Part shown: positions 44,377 to 54,384 of the stretch, in pieces
Layout: every line of letters begins with the position of its first letter
How positions within the stretch are numbered: the stretch's first letter is position 1
Source: Azohydromonas caseinilytica
GTDB lineage: Bacteria > Pseudomonadota > Gammaproteobacteria > Burkholderiales > Burkholderiaceae_C
Direction of reading: 5' to 3'
DNA length: 64,000 nucleotides
Assembly: GCF_012927045.1 (NCBI RefSeq)
Contig: NZ_JABBFW010000023.1
Span: forward strand, 20,271-84,270
The notes under the pieces: model-generated
Told to the model about the DNA's origin: nothing
The model's input: only the letters and a program-made list of their open reading frames with translations
Database searches by the model: none
Made by a program: the position numbers and the translations under genes

Positions 44377-47243
44377 TTCCCAACCACGCCGGCTGCGGCG
44401 CCCTCGCGCCGGCGCTCCAGCATGTCCAGCTGCTGCTGGTTGAACGCCGTGTAGCCGCGCTGCCACTCGGACGGCTGCGTGACCTTGCAGACCTGCACCG
44501 CGGTCACCTTGTACTCGGGGCAGTTGGTGGCCCAGTCGGAGCTGTCGGTGGTGATGACGTTGGCGCCCGACTCGGGGAAGTGGAAGGTGGTGTAGACCAC
44601 CCCGGGCGCCATGCGCTCGCTCAGGCGGGCGCGCAGCACCGTCTCGCCGGCGCGGCTGGCGATGCCGACCCAGTCGCCCTCGGCAATGCCGCGCTCCTCG
44701 GCATCGTGCGGATGGATCTCCAGCCGGTCCTCGTCATGCCAGCGGTTGTTGGGCGTGCGCCGGGTCTGCGCCCCGACGTTGTACTGGCTGAGGATGCGCC
44801 CGGTGGTCAGCACCAGCGGGAAGCGCCGCGTGACCTTCTCGGGCGTGGGCACGTACTGCGTGATGACGAAGCGACCCCTGCCGCGCACGAAGCCATCGAC
44901 ATGCATGGTCGGCGTGCCGGCCTCGCCGGTGTCCTCGTTGCAGGGCCACTGCACGCTGCCCAGCCGGTCGAGCTTGGCGTAGCTCACGCCCTGGAAGCTG
45001 GGCGTGAGCGCGGCGATCTCGTCCATGATCTGCGCGGGATGCGCGTAGTCCATCGGGTAGCCCAGCGCGTTGGCCAGCTTGATGGTCACCTCCCAGTCGG
45101 CCAGCCCGCCCAGCGGCTTCATCACCTTGCGCACCCGCGAGATGCGGCGCTCGGCGTTGGTGAAGGTGCCGTCCTTCTCCAGGAAGCTGGAGCCGGGCAG
45201 GAAGACGTGCGCGTACTTGGCGGTCTCGTTGAGGAAGATGTCCTGCACCACCAGGCATTCCAGCCGCGACAGTGCCTCGGTCACATGCTGCGTGTCGGGG
45301 TCGGACTGCACGATGTCCTCGCCCTGCACGTACAAGCCCCTGAAGTCGCCTTCCAGCGCGGCCTCGAACATGTTGGGGATGCGCAGCCCCGGCTCGGCCG
45401 ACAGCGCCACGCCCCAGGCGGCCTCGAACTCGGCGCGCACCGTGCTGTCGGAGACATGCCGGTAGCCGGGCAGCTCGTGTGGGAAGCTGCCCATGTCGCA
45501 GCTGCCCTGCACGTTGTTCTGGCCGCGCAGCGGGTTCACGCCCACGCCCTCGCGGCCGACGTTGCCGGTGGCCATGGCCAGGTTGGCGATGCCCATCACC
45601 ATGGTCGAGCCCTGCGCGTGCTCGGTGACGCCCAGGCCGTAGTAGATCGCCGCGTTGCCGCCGGTGGCGTACAGCCGCGCCGCGCCGCGCAGCTCGCGCG
45701 CCGGCACGCCGGTGACGGCCTCCATGGCCTCGGGCGAGTTGTCCGCACGCGCCACGAACTCGCGCCACTGCTGGAAGCTGCGGTCCTCGCAGCGCTCGGC
45801 GATGAAGCGCTCGTCCAGCAGGCCCTCGGTGACGATCACGTGCGCCAGCGCGGTGACGAGCGCGACATTGGTGCCGGGTCGCAGCTGCAGGTGGTAGTCG
45901 GCCTTGATGTGCGGCGAGGACACCAGGTCGGTACGGCGCGGGTCCACGACGATCAACTTCGCGCCTTCGCGGATGCGCTTCTTCATGCGCGAGGCGAACA
46001 CCGGGTGCGCGTCGGTCGGGTTGGCGCCGATGACCATGATCACATCCGACTTCTCGACGGACCTGAAGGTCTGCGTGCCGGCCGAGGTGCCGAAGGTCTG
46101 GCCCAGGCCGTAGCCGGTGGGCGAGTGGCACACGCGCGCGCAGGTATCGACGTTGTTGTTGCCGAAGGCCGCGCGGATGAGCTTCTGCACCAGGTACGTC
46201 TCTTCATTGGTGCAACGCGAGGACGTGATGCCGCCGACCGCATCGCGCCCATGCGCGGCCTGGATGCGCTTGAACTCGCCGGCGGCATGCGCGATGGCCT
46301 CGTCCCAGCTCACCTCCTGCCACGGGTCGGTGATCTTGGCGCGGATCATCGGCTTGGTGATGCGGTCCTTGTGCGTGGCGTAGCCCCAGGCGAAGCGGCC
46401 CTTGACGCAGGAGTGGCCGTCGTTGGCTTGGCCGTCCTTCCACGGCGTCATGCGCACGACCTGCTCGCCCTTGACCTCGGCCTTGAAGCCGCAGCCCACG
46501 CCGCAGTAGGCGCAGGTGGTGACCACACTCTTGGTGGGCATGCCCAGCGCCACCACGCTCTTGTCCTGCAGCGTGCCGGTGGGGCAGGCCTGCACGCAGG
46601 CGCCGCAGCTCACGCACTCGCTGTCCATGAACGCCTGGTCCTGGCCGGGCGAGACGCGGCTGTCGAAGCCGCGCCCGGAGATCGTCAGCGCGAAGGTGCC
46701 CTGGGTCTCCTCGCAGGCGCGCACGCAGCGGTTGCAGACGATGCACTTGCTCGGGTCGTAGCTGAAGTACGGGTTGGACTCGTCCTTCTGCGCCTGCAGA
46801 TGGTTCTTGCCTTCGAGGCCGTAGCGCACGCTGCGCAGCCCGACGGCGCCGGCCATGTCCTGCAGCTCGCAGTCGCCGTTGGCGGCGCAGGTCAGGCAGT
46901 CCAGCGGGTGGTCGGAGATGTAGAGCTCCATCACGTCGTGGCGCAACTTGGCGAGCTTGTCGCTTTGCGTGCGCACCTTCATGCCGGCTTCGGCCGGCGT
47001 GGTGCACGAGGCCGGAAAGCCGCGCCGGCCCTCGATCTCCACCAGGCACAGCCGGCAGGAGCCGAAGGGCTCCAGGCTGTCGGTGGCGCACAGCTTGGGC
47101 ACCGGGATGCCGGCCTCGCTGGCCGCGCGCATCAGCGAGGTGCCCTGGGGCACGGTGACGGACTGGCCGTCGATCTCCAGCGTGACCTGCTGGTCCGAGG
47201 CGCGCTTGGGCGTGCCGTGGTCAATATCGTCGTGAGGCAGCAT
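44373..47243 (-). CDS. fdsA: NAD-dependent formate dehydrogenase alpha subunit
   Basis: The 956-residue catalytic subunit. An N-terminal NuoG-like part has a 2Fe-2S ferredoxin domain (FGSCRLCLVEIEG), His-Cys cluster (HPLDCLTCAANGDCELQ) and two 4Fe-4S motifs (CIVCNRCVRACEET, CVSCGACVQACPT). The molybdopterin part starts with CAYCGVGCGF and contains the Mo-ligand Cys in ARVCHSPTGYGLGQ. It oxidises formate to CO2 in the cytoplasm; electrons pass to FdsB. In this island its substrate is formate released from oxalate. The start MLPHDDID removes an Arg-rich in-frame extension. Confidence 0.96.
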   Translation of the reverse strand: MLPHDDIDHGTPKRASDQQVTLEIDGQSVTVPQGTSLMRAASEAGIPVPKLCATDSLEPFGSCRLCLVEIEGRRGFPASCTTPAEAGMKVRTQSDKLAKLRHDVMELYISDHPLDCLTCAANGDCELQDMAGAVGLRSVRYGLEGKNHLQAQKDESNPYFSYDPSKCIVCNRCVRACEETQGTFALTISGRGFDSRVSPGQDQAFMDSECVSCGACVQACPTGTLQDKSVVALGMPTKSVVTTCAYCGVGCGFKAEVKGEQVVRMTPWKDGQANDGHSCVKGRFAWGYATHKDRITKPMIRAKITDPWQEVSWDEAIAHAAGEFKRIQAAHGRDAVGGITSSRCTNEETYLVQKLIRAAFGNNNVDTCARVCHSPTGYGLGQTFGTSAGTQTFRSVEKSDVIMVIGANPTDAHPVFASRMKKRIREGAKLIVVDPRRTDLVSSPHIKADYHLQLRPGTNVALVTALAHVIVTEGLLDERFIAERCEDRSFQQWREFVARADNSPEAMEAVTGVPARELRGAARLYATGGNAAIYYGLGVTEHAQGSTMVMGIANLAMATGNVGREGVGVNPLRGQNNVQGSCDMGSFPHELPGYRHVSDSTVRAEFEAAWGVALSAEPGLRIPNMFEAALEGDFRGLYVQGEDIVQSDPDTQHVTEALSRLECLVVQDIFLNETAKYAHVFLPGSSFLEKDGTFTNAERRISRVRKVMKPLGGLADWEVTIKLANALGYPMDYAHPAQIMDEIAALTPSFQGVSYAKLDRLGSVQWPCNEDTGEAGTPTMHVDGFVRGRGRFVITQYVPTPEKVTRRFPLVLTTGRILSQYNVGAQTRRTPNNRWHDEDRLEIHPHDAEERGIAEGDWVGIASRAGETVLRARLSERMAPGVVYTTFHFPESGANVITTDSSDWATNCPEYKVTAVQVCKVTQPSEWQRGYTAFNQQQLDMLERRREGAAAGVVGK

Positions 47244-47272
47244 CGCTTGGCTCCAGGGTCGTTCAGCCGCGT

Positions 47273-48838
47273 TCAGGCCGCCTGCTCGTCGTCGCCGAGC
47301 AGGCCGAAGTCTTGGGGGTAGTGGTCGAGTGCGGACAGCACGGGGTAGGGCGTCATGCCGCCCATGGCGCACAGGCTGCCGGCGAGCATGGTGTCGCACA
47401 GGTCGCGCAGCAGCCGCACCTGCTGCGGCCGGTTATGGTTGAGCACGATACGGTCGATGACCTCGACGCCGCGGGTCGAGCCGATGCGGCAGGGCGTGCA
47501 CTTGCCGCAGCTCTCCGCGGCGCAGAACTCCATGGCGAAGCGGGCCAGCTGCGCCATGTCCGCCGAGTCGTCGTGCACCACCACGCCGCCGTGGCCCAGC
47601 ACCAGGCCCTGCGCCGAGTAGGCGTCGTAGTCCAGCGGCAGGTCCCATTGCGCCTCGGGCACATAGGCGCCCAGCGGTCCGCCGACCTGGATGGCCTTGA
47701 CGGGCCGGCCGCTGGCCGTGCCGCCGCCAAGGTCGAACACCAGCTCGCGCAGCGTCAGGCCGAAGGGCAGTTCGAACAGCCCGCCGCGCCGCACGTTGCC
47801 CGCCAGCTGGAACGGCAGCGTGCCGCGCGAGCGGCCGGCGCCGAAGTCGCGGTAGAAGGCCGCGCCCTGCTCCAGGATGGTGGGCACCGCGGCGAAGGTC
47901 AGCACGTTGTTGATGACCGTGGGCCGACCGAACAGGCCGCGCACCGCGGGCAGCGGCGGCTTCGCGCGCACGATGCCGCGCTTGCCTTCCAGGCTCTCCA
48001 GCATGGCGGTTTCCTCGCCACACACGTAGGAGCCGCCGCCCACGCGCACCTCGATGTCGAAGGCGATGCCCGAGCCCAGCATGGAATCGCCCAGCACGCC
48101 GGCGGCGCGCGCGGCGTTCAGGGCGTCCTGGAAGGTGCGGATCGCATGCGGGTACTCGGAGCGGATGTAGATGAAGCCCTTGCTCGCGCCCACGGCGACG
48201 GCGGCGATGGCCATGCCCTCGATGAGCAGGAAGGGGTCGCCCTCCATGAGCATGCGGTCGGCGAAGGTGCCCGAGTCGCCCTCGTCGGCGTTGCAGACCA
48301 CGTACTTGCGATCCGCCTGGGCCTGGGCCACGGTGCGCCACTTGATGCCGGCCGGGAAGGCCGCGCCGCCACGGCCGCGCAGGCCCGAATCCAGCACCTG
48401 CTGCACGATGGCTTCGGGCGCCATGGCCAGCGCGGCCTTCAGGCCGTTCCACGGCACGGGCGCCAGCGGCTCGCCCAAGCCGCAGCGCGCAAAGCTCAGG
48501 CGCTGCTGGCGCTTGAATTCGGCGATGTCCTCGACCCGGCCCAGGCGCAGCGGGTGCGCCCCGCCGTGCAGCAGGCCGGCTTCGAACAGCGAGTGCACGT
48601 CCTGCGGCTGTACCGGGCCGTAGGCGATGCGGCCGGCCGGCGTCTGCACTTCCACCAGCGTTTCCAGCCACAGCAGGCCGCGCGAGCCGTTGCGCAGGAT
48701 GCGCACGGGCAGGCCGGCGGCACCGGCCTGGGCGGCGATGGAGCAGGCCACCAGGTCGGCGTCAACGGCCAGCGCCGCGGCGTCGCGCGGGACGTAGACA
48801 GTGGCGGTTCCCATGGCGGCAACGTTCACGGCGCTCAT
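47273..48838 (-). CDS. fdsB: NAD-dependent formate dehydrogenase beta subunit
   Basis: A 521-residue NuoF-like diaphorase. An N-terminal thioredoxin-like domain precedes the NADH/FMN domain (DSGLRGRGGAAFPAGIKW, CNADEGDSGTFADR, EGMAIAAVAVGASKG, SYVCGEETAMLESLEG). The C-terminal 4Fe-4S motif is SCGKCTPCRIGS plus LCAMGG. It transfers formate electrons to NAD+. The start overlaps the fdsG stop by four bases. The protein at 54385-54987 looks like a degenerate relative of its central domain. Confidence 0.95.
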   Translation of the reverse strand: MSAVNVAAMGTATVYVPRDAAALAVDADLVACSIAAQAGAAGLPVRILRNGSRGLLWLETLVEVQTPAGRIAYGPVQPQDVHSLFEAGLLHGGAHPLRLGRVEDIAEFKRQQRLSFARCGLGEPLAPVPWNGLKAALAMAPEAIVQQVLDSGLRGRGGAAFPAGIKWRTVAQAQADRKYVVCNADEGDSGTFADRMLMEGDPFLLIEGMAIAAVAVGASKGFIYIRSEYPHAIRTFQDALNAARAAGVLGDSMLGSGIAFDIEVRVGGGSYVCGEETAMLESLEGKRGIVRAKPPLPAVRGLFGRPTVINNVLTFAAVPTILEQGAAFYRDFGAGRSRGTLPFQLAGNVRRGGLFELPFGLTLRELVFDLGGGTASGRPVKAIQVGGPLGAYVPEAQWDLPLDYDAYSAQGLVLGHGGVVVHDDSADMAQLARFAMEFCAAESCGKCTPCRIGSTRGVEVIDRIVLNHNRPQQVRLLRDLCDTMLAGSLCAMGGMTPYPVLSALDHYPQDFGLLGDDEQAA

Positions 48839-49281
48839 CGCGGGCCTCCCACGTCGTCGAGCAGCTCGTCCAACCTGGCGGGCGTCATGCGGGCATAGGG
48901 CTGGCCTTCGAGCATCACCGCCGGCGCCATGGCGCACAGCCCCAGGCAGTACACCGGCTCGACGCTGCAGCCGCCGGCGCCCTGGGCATGCTGCAGCAGC
49001 TGCTCGCCGCCCATGCTGCGGCAGGCCTCGGCGCGGCAGACCTGCAGCAGCGGACCCTTCACGGGCTGCGTGCGGAAGTGGTGGTAGTAGGTGAGCACGC
49101 CGTGCACCTCGGCGCGCGAGAGGTTCAGCGCCTGGGCGATCTGCGCCACCGCCTGCTCCGGCACATGCCCGAGCGCGTCCTGCACGCCGTGCAGCACCGG
49201 CATCAGCGGCCCGTCGAGCTGGCCGCGTTCGGCGAGAACCCGGCCGACGGTCTGCCGGTCGTACGAATCGGTGTGGTTCAT
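48835..49281 (-). CDS. fdsG: NAD-dependent formate dehydrogenase gamma subunit
   Basis: A 148-residue NuoE-like subunit with a thioredoxin-fold 2Fe-2S domain. Ligand cysteines are in QVCRAEACRSMGG and PVYCLGLCAMAPA. It is the first gene of the fds operon. A FNR-type palindrome (49345-49358) lies 64 bp upstream with a GATAGT -10 hexamer (49316-49321) correctly spaced, so it is probably under the local Crp/Fnr regulator. Confidence 0.93.
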   Translation of the reverse strand: MNHTDSYDRQTVGRVLAERGQLDGPLMPVLHGVQDALGHVPEQAVAQIAQALNLSRAEVHGVLTYYHHFRTQPVKGPLLQVCRAEACRSMGGEQLLQHAQGAGGCSVEPVYCLGLCAMAPAVMLEGQPYARMTPARLDELLDDVGGPR

Positions 49282-49344
49282 GCGATGTCCCCGTGGTGGG
49301 CCTGTGTTGCGGCGGACTATCCGAGGCGGCTTCGAGATCCGCCG

Positions 49345-49358
49345 TTGACTGCGGTCAA
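49345..49358. promoter_or_regulatory. FNR-type operator 1 (fds operon)
   Basis: TTGACTGCGGTCAA (minus strand TTGACCGCAGTCAA), a 14-bp palindrome of TTGAC-N4-GTCAA form. On the minus strand 23 bp separate it from GATAGT (49316-49321), which puts its centre at the -41.5 position of a class II activator site. It is one of four copies in this island. Confidence 0.8.
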
Positions 49359-49583
49359 CTTTTAAAAATCCAGGGAAAGCACCAAGGCGTCTGCTGTCGC
49401 AGGTGTTCCCTTCAAAACGATGCGTCAGCAACCTTGCGTGGAAATGCTGGCTTGGAGCCTCAGGTATTTGCCGCCAAGAGATTTGGTGAAGCGCGGTGGA
49501 ACGACAGCCCCGGGAGGTCCCCGGGCACGTGTCACCCGGCGCTTAGGGACCTAGGGAAACCGCCTATCCGGATTTTTGGGTTA

Positions 49584-49597
49584 TTGACCGCAGTCAA
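49584..49597. promoter_or_regulatory. FNR-type operator 2 (oxlT)
   Basis: TTGACCGCAGTCAA, extended by matching A/T on each side. Exactly 23 bp downstream is GACATT (49621-49626), an acceptable -10 hexamer, with the oxlT start codon 42 bp further. The geometry is the same as for the fds operator. Confidence 0.78.
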
Positions 49598-49667
49598 TAG
49601 TTTTTCGGGGGTGCAGATCCGACATTGGGCCCGCCACCAACGGCCCCAATACCGAGGAGTGCAACCC

Positions 49668-51011
49668 ATGAACCCGCAAACCACGGCTCCAGTAGCCTCT
49701 GCTGATATCCCGCGCGGCCCGATGTTCCGATGGGGACAGCTGCTCATAGGCGTCCTGTGCATGGCGATGATCGCCAACCTGCAATACGGATGGACCTTGT
49801 TCGTCAACCCAATCTCAGACAAATACGGCTGGTCGCGAGCAGCCATTCAGATCGCCTTCACCATCTTCGTCCTGACCGAGACCTGGCTGGTTCCCGTCGA
49901 GGGCTACCTGGTTGACAAGTTCGGCCCCCGGCCGGTCGTGCTGGGCGGCGGCCTGCTGTGCGGCCTGGGCTGGGTCATGAACTCCTATGCCGACAGCCTC
50001 ACGCTGCTGTACATCGCCGCGGCGGTCAGCGGCCTCGGCGCGGGCGCCGTGTACGGCACCTGCGTGGGCAATGCGCTCAAGTGGTTCCCCGACCGCCGAG
50101 GGCTGGCCGCGGGCATCACGGCCGCGGGCTTCGGTGCCGGATCGGCACTGACGATCCTGCCCATCACCGCCATGATCAAGTCGTCGGGCTACGAAAGCGC
50201 CTTCTTCTACTTCGGCATCGGCCAGGGCGTGATCGTGATGCTGGCGGCGCTGGCCCTGCTCGACCCGAACAAGGTCATGAAGACGCTGAAGACGGCGGCC
50301 ACGTCGCTGCAGCAGTCGCGCCGCGACTACGCGCCCACCGAGGTGCTGCGCAAGCCGGTGTTCTGGGTGATGTACCTGATGTTCGTGATGGTCGCCGCCG
50401 GCGGCCTGATGGCCACCGCGCAGCTCGCGCCCATCGCCAAGGACTTCAAGATCGCCGACGTGCCGGTGAGCATCATGGGCCTGGCGCTGCCGGCGCTGAC
50501 CTTCGCCATGGCCATCGACCGCGTGCTCAACGGCCTGACGCGCCCGTTCTTCGGGTGGGTCTCGGACAAGATCGGCCGTGAGCAGACCATGTTCGTCGCC
50601 TTCGCCGTCGAGGCCGCAAGCATCTACGGCCTGTACCACCTCGGCCACAACCCGCTGGCCTTCGTGCTGCTCACCGGCCTGGTGTTCTTTGCCTGGGGCG
50701 AGATCTACAGCCTGTTCCCCTCCACCTGCGCCGACACCTTCGGCTCCAAGTTCGCCGCTTCCAACGCCGGCATGCTCTACACCGCCAAGGGAACGGCCTC
50801 GCTGCTGGTGCCCCTGTCCAGCGTGCTGGTGACCTCCAGCGGCAGCTGGGAGACGGTGTTCACCGTGGCCGCCGTGATGAACGCCGTGGCCGCGCTGATG
50901 GCCTGGTTCGTGCTGCGCCCGATGCGCCGCACGTTCATCGAGCGGGCCCGCCAGCAGGGCGCGGCGCTTGAGGCCAAGGACGCCAAGTCCTACGCCGGCG
51001 GCACCGCCTGA
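49668..51011 (+). CDS. OxlT-like oxalate/formate antiporter (MFS)
   Basis: A 447-residue MFS protein with 12 helices. The first two helices (MANLQYGWTLFVNPISD-like, seen as MIANLQYGWTLFVNPI) and KYGWSRAAIQIAFTIFVLTE match the oxalate:formate antiporter family, as does WGEIYSLFPSTCADTFGSKF. It would exchange incoming oxalate for outgoing formate, or import oxalate for complete oxidation through FDH. GAGGAG precedes the ATG. It is the first gene of the oxalate cluster, with its own FNR-type site. Confidence 0.88.
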   Translation: MNPQTTAPVASADIPRGPMFRWGQLLIGVLCMAMIANLQYGWTLFVNPISDKYGWSRAAIQIAFTIFVLTETWLVPVEGYLVDKFGPRPVVLGGGLLCGLGWVMNSYADSLTLLYIAAAVSGLGAGAVYGTCVGNALKWFPDRRGLAAGITAAGFGAGSALTILPITAMIKSSGYESAFFYFGIGQGVIVMLAALALLDPNKVMKTLKTAATSLQQSRRDYAPTEVLRKPVFWVMYLMFVMVAAGGLMATAQLAPIAKDFKIADVPVSIMGLALPALTFAMAIDRVLNGLTRPFFGWVSDKIGREQTMFVAFAVEAASIYGLYHLGHNPLAFVLLTGLVFFAWGEIYSLFPSTCADTFGSKFAASNAGMLYTAKGTASLLVPLSSVLVTSSGSWETVFTVAAVMNAVAALMAWFVLRPMRRTFIERARQQGAALEAKDAKSYAGGTA

Positions 51012-51153
51012 CGCCTTCCCTGCACCCGCCAAGCCCGTCGGCCGGACCACGGTCCGGCCATGACGGCACCGCGCCCGGTGATGCCCACGGCATCCCGGTG
51101 CGCGGATCACCCAAGAACGTTGCAGAGACAACCAAGCGCTCAATTTTAGAAAA

Positions 51154-51167
51154 TTGACCGCAGTCAA
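51154..51167. promoter_or_regulatory. FNR-type operator 3 (oxc)
   Basis: TTGACCGCAGTCAA with flanking A/T, identical to operator 2. A -10-like AAGTAT lies 25 bp downstream (51193-51198), two bases further than in the other three promoters. The oxc start codon is at 51269. The 257-bp gap before oxc otherwise holds no gene. Confidence 0.76.
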
Positions 51168-51268
51168 TGGAACAAAACGGGACACCGGGCGAAAGTATCC
51201 CCAAGCCCGGTCCCGATCCCAGACCCACGGCGACACCGAACAGCCACCATCGAAGCACGAGGAACAAC

Positions 51269-53059
51269 ATGTCCACCGTCACTGAAAAGTCCCCGGCCAC
51301 TCGCGTGGCAGCCCTTGCCGCCGGTGCGGTGGAGCTGAACGAGGAGATCAGCGTGCAAGAGCAGGAGCAGCAGCTCACCGACGGCTTCCATCTCGTCATC
51401 GACGCCCTGAAGCTCAACGGCATCGACACCATCTTCGGCCTGCCCGGCATCCCCATCACCGACCTCACGCGCCTGGCCCAGGCTGAAGGCATGCGCGTGA
51501 TCTCCTTCCGCCACGAGCAGAACGCCGGCCACGCCGCGGCGGCGGCGGGCTTCCTGACGCAGAAGCCGGGCATCTGCCTGACGGTGTCGGCTCCCGGCTT
51601 CCTCAACGGCCTGACCGCGCTGGCCAACGCCACGACCAACTGCTTCCCGATGATCCTGATCAGCGGCTCCAGCGAGCGCGAGATCGTGGACCTGCAGCAG
51701 GGCGACTACGAGGAGATGGACCAGCTCAATGCCGCCAAGCCCTTCTGCAAGGCCGCGTTCCGCGTGCTCCATGCCCAGGACATCGGCATCGGCATCGCGC
51801 GCGCCATCCGCGCCGCGCTGTCCGGGCGTCCGGGCGGCGTGTACCTGGACCTGCCCGCCAAGCTGTTCTCGCAGACCATGGAGGCTGAGGCCGGCCGCCG
51901 CTCGCTGATCAAGGTGCAGGACCCGGCACCGCGCCAGCTGCCCGCGCCCGACACCGTGGCGCGTGCGCTGGACCTGCTCAAGGGCGCCAAGCGTCCGCTG
52001 ATCCTGCTGGGCAAGGGAGCGGCCTATGCGCAGGCCGACGCGCAGATCCGCGAGCTGGTCGAGCGCAGCGGCATCCCCTACCTGCCCATGTCCATGGCCA
52101 AGGGCCTGCTGCCCGACACCCACGTGCAGTCGGCCGCCGCCGCGCGCTCCTACGTGCTGGCCGAGGCCGACGTGGTGATGCTGGTGGGCGCGCGGCTGAA
52201 CTGGCTGCTCTCGCACGGCAAGGGCAAGACCTGGGGCGCGGTGCCCAAGCAGTTCATCCAGATCGACATCTCGCCCACCGAGATCGACTCCAACGTGCCC
52301 ATCGCCGCGCCGCTGATCGGCGACATCGGCTCCTGCGTCGCGGCACTGCTCGACGGCATCGGCGCCGGCTGGCAGAAGCCGCCGGCGGAGTGGACCAGCG
52401 CCATCGCGCAGCGCAAGGACAAGAACCTCTCGAAGATGGCGCAGACGCTGGAAGCCATCGTCGCGCCGATGAACTTCCACAGCGCGCTGGGCGTGGTCCG
52501 CAAGGTGGTGCAGGAGCGCCCGGACGCCGTCATCGTGAACGAGGGCGCCAACACGCTGGACTACGCACGCTCCATCGTGGACATGTACGAGCCGCGCAAG
52601 CGCCTGGACGTGGGCACCTGGGGCGTGATGGGCATCGGCATGGGCTTCGCCGTCGCGGCGGCGGTGACCACCGGCAAGCCCGTCATCGCCATCGAGGGCG
52701 ACAGCGCCTTCGGCTTCAGCGGCATGGAGGTCGAGACCATCTGCCGCTACGAGCTGCCGGTGTGCATCGTCATCTTCAACAACAACGGCGTCTACAAGGG
52801 CACGGACGTGAACGCCTCCGGCGGCAGCGACCCGGCGCCCACCGTGTTCGTCAAGAACGCCCGCTACGACTTGATGATGACGGCCTTCGGCGGCCACGGC
52901 GTGACCGCCACCACGCCCGATGAGCTGGGCCGCGCCCTGCGCGAGGCCGTGGCCTCCGGCCGGCCCACGCTGATCAACGCCGTCATCGACGAGACGGCCG
53001 GCACCGAGAGCGGCCGCATCACCAACCTGAATCCGCAACGCGCGGCCACCAAGAAGTAA
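51269..53059 (+). CDS. oxc: Oxalyl-CoA decarboxylase
   Basis: A 596-residue thiamine-diphosphate enzyme converting oxalyl-CoA to formyl-CoA and CO2. The N-terminal Glu that activates ThDP is in [13 protein letters not shown], followed by the decarboxylase signature [20 protein letters not shown] and [20 protein letters not shown]. The ThDP/Mg motif is [20 protein letters not shown] ending in [10 protein letters not shown]. About 25 N-terminal residues precede the usual start of the family. It is followed 49 bp later by formyl-CoA transferase, its partner. Confidence 0.96.
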   Translation: MSTVTEKSPATRVAALAAGAVELNEEISVQEQEQQLTDGFHLVIDALKLNGIDTIFGLPGIPITDLTRLAQAEGMRVISFRHEQNAGHAAAAAGFLTQKPGICLTVSAPGFLNGLTALANATTNCFPMILISGSSEREIVDLQQGDYEEMDQLNAAKPFCKAAFRVLHAQDIGIGIARAIRAALSGRPGGVYLDLPAKLFSQTMEAEAGRRSLIKVQDPAPRQLPAPDTVARALDLLKGAKRPLILLGKGAAYAQADAQIRELVERSGIPYLPMSMAKGLLPDTHVQSAAAARSYVLAEADVVMLVGARLNWLLSHGKGKTWGAVPKQFIQIDISPTEIDSNVPIAAPLIGDIGSCVAALLDGIGAGWQKPPAEWTSAIAQRKDKNLSKMAQTLEAIVAPMNFHSALGVVRKVVQERPDAVIVNEGANTLDYARSIVDMYEPRKRLDVGTWGVMGIGMGFAVAAAVTTGKPVIAIEGDSAFGFSGMEVETICRYELPVCIVIFNNNGVYKGTDVNASGGSDPAPTVFVKNARYDLMMTAFGGHGVTATTPDELGRALREAVASGRPTLINAVIDETAGTESGRITNLNPQRAATKK

Positions 53060-53108
53060 GCCGCACCAACCCCAACCCACCCATCGCACTCACACAAGGA
53101 GACAGATC

Positions 53109-54362
53109 ATGACGACGAAACCTCTCGACGGCATCCGCATCATCGACTTCACGCACGTGCAGGCGGGCCCCGCGTGCACCCAGCTGCTGGCCTGGTTCGG
53201 CGCGGACGTGATCAAGGTGGAGCGCCCGGGCTCGGGCGACGTCACGCGCAACCAGCTGCGCGACATCCCCGACGCCGACGCGCTCTACTTCACGATGCTC
53301 AACAGCAACAAGCGCTCGCTCACGCTCGACACCAAGACGCCCGACGGCAAGGAGGTGCTGGAAAAGCTCATCCAGCGCTCGGACGTGATGGTGGAGAACT
53401 TCGGCCCCGGCGCGCTGGACCGCATGGGCTTCACCTGGGAGCGCATCCTGGAGCTCAACCCGCGCATGATCCTGGCCTCGGTCAAGGGCTTCAGCGACGG
53501 GCATCACTACTCGGACCTGAAGGTGTACGAGAACGTGGCGCAGTGTGCCGGCGGCGCGGCCTCGACCACGGGCTTCTGGGACGGCCCGCCCACGGTCAGC
53601 GCCGCGGCGCTGGGCGACAGCAACACCGGCATGCACCTGGCCATCGGCATCCTCACGGCGCTGCGCGGCCGCGACCAGACCGGCAAGGGTCAGAAGGTGG
53701 CCGTGTCCATGCAGGACGCCGTGCTCAACCTGTGCCGCGTGAAGCTGCGCGACCAGCAGCGCCTGGAGCGCGTGGGCTACCTCAAGGAGTACCCGCAGTA
53801 CCCGCACGGCACCTTCAGCGACGCGGTGCCGCGCGGGGGCAACGCCGGCGGCGGCGGGCAGCCGGGCTGGGTGCTCAAGTGCAAGGGCTGGGAGACCGAC
53901 CCCAACGCCTACATCTACTTCACGGTGCAGGACCATGCCTGGGCGCCGATCTGCCGCGCGCTGGGGCGTCCGGAGTGGATCGACGATCCGGCCTACAACA
54001 CGCCCGACGCGCGCCAGCCGCACATCTTCGAGATCTTCAAGACCATCGAGGAATGGCTGGCGGACAAGACCAAGTACGAGGCGGTGGACATCCTGCGCAA
54101 GTTCGACATCCCCTGCTCGCCGGTGCTGTCGATGAAGGAGATCGCACGCGACGAGTCGCTGCGCAAGAGCGGCTCCATCGTGGAGGTGGACCATCCCAAG
54201 CGCGGCAAGTACCTGACGGTGGGCAGCCCGATCAAGTTCTCGGATCTCAAGCCCGAGATCACGGCGTCACCGCTGCTGGGCGAGCACACCGACGATGTGC
54301 TGGCCGAGCTGGGCTACGACGCCGACAAGATCGCCACCTTCCACGCTGTCGGCGTGGTCTGA
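53109..54362 (+). CDS. frc: Formyl-CoA:oxalate CoA-transferase (copy 1)
   Basis: A 417-residue class III (CaiB/BaiF) CoA-transferase moving CoA from formyl-CoA to oxalate. The opening [20 protein letters not shown] and [17 protein letters not shown] form the CoA site. The catalytic Asp is residue 170 ([15 protein letters not shown], equivalent to Asp169 of the Oxalobacter enzyme), and the glycine loop is [18 protein letters not shown] precedes the ATG. It forms one operon with oxc and is about 70% similar by eye to the second copy at 56316. Confidence 0.95.
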   Translation: MTTKPLDGIRIIDFTHVQAGPACTQLLAWFGADVIKVERPGSGDVTRNQLRDIPDADALYFTMLNSNKRSLTLDTKTPDGKEVLEKLIQRSDVMVENFGPGALDRMGFTWERILELNPRMILASVKGFSDGHHYSDLKVYENVAQCAGGAASTTGFWDGPPTVSAAALGDSNTGMHLAIGILTALRGRDQTGKGQKVAVSMQDAVLNLCRVKLRDQQRLERVGYLKEYPQYPHGTFSDAVPRGGNAGGGGQPGWVLKCKGWETDPNAYIYFTVQDHAWAPICRALGRPEWIDDPAYNTPDARQPHIFEIFKTIEEWLADKTKYEAVDILRKFDIPCSPVLSMKEIARDESLRKSGSIVEVDHPKRGKYLTVGSPIKFSDLKPEITASPLLGEHTDDVLAELGYDADKIATFHAVGVV

Positions 54363-54384
54363 GGCCCCAGGCAAGGAGACGACC

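Larger units (their letters stand above)
49282..49667. other. Divergent control region between fds operon and oxlT
   Basis: 386 bp without a gene. Two copies of the TTGACYGCRGTCAA palindrome flank it, one 64-70 bp from each start codon. The central 200 bp contains short stem-forming stretches (GGGAAAGCACC with GGTGTTCCC near 49374-49414) but no riboswitch class I can recognise. Confidence 0.65.

Noticed and set aside
44358..47321. A 987-codon plus-strand open frame over fdsA
   Set aside because: Composition is typical of an antisense shadow; fdsA on the minus strand has all iron-sulfur and molybdenum motifs.
49360..49560. Possible riboswitch in the fds/oxlT intergenic region
   Set aside because: Short stems can be drawn, but none of the conserved boxes of cobalamin, TPP, SAM, glycine or molybdenum-cofactor riboswitches is present.
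51164..53089. A 641-codon minus-strand open frame over oxc
   Set aside because: His/Gly/Asp-rich shadow; no ribosome-binding site or conserved motif, while oxc is clear.
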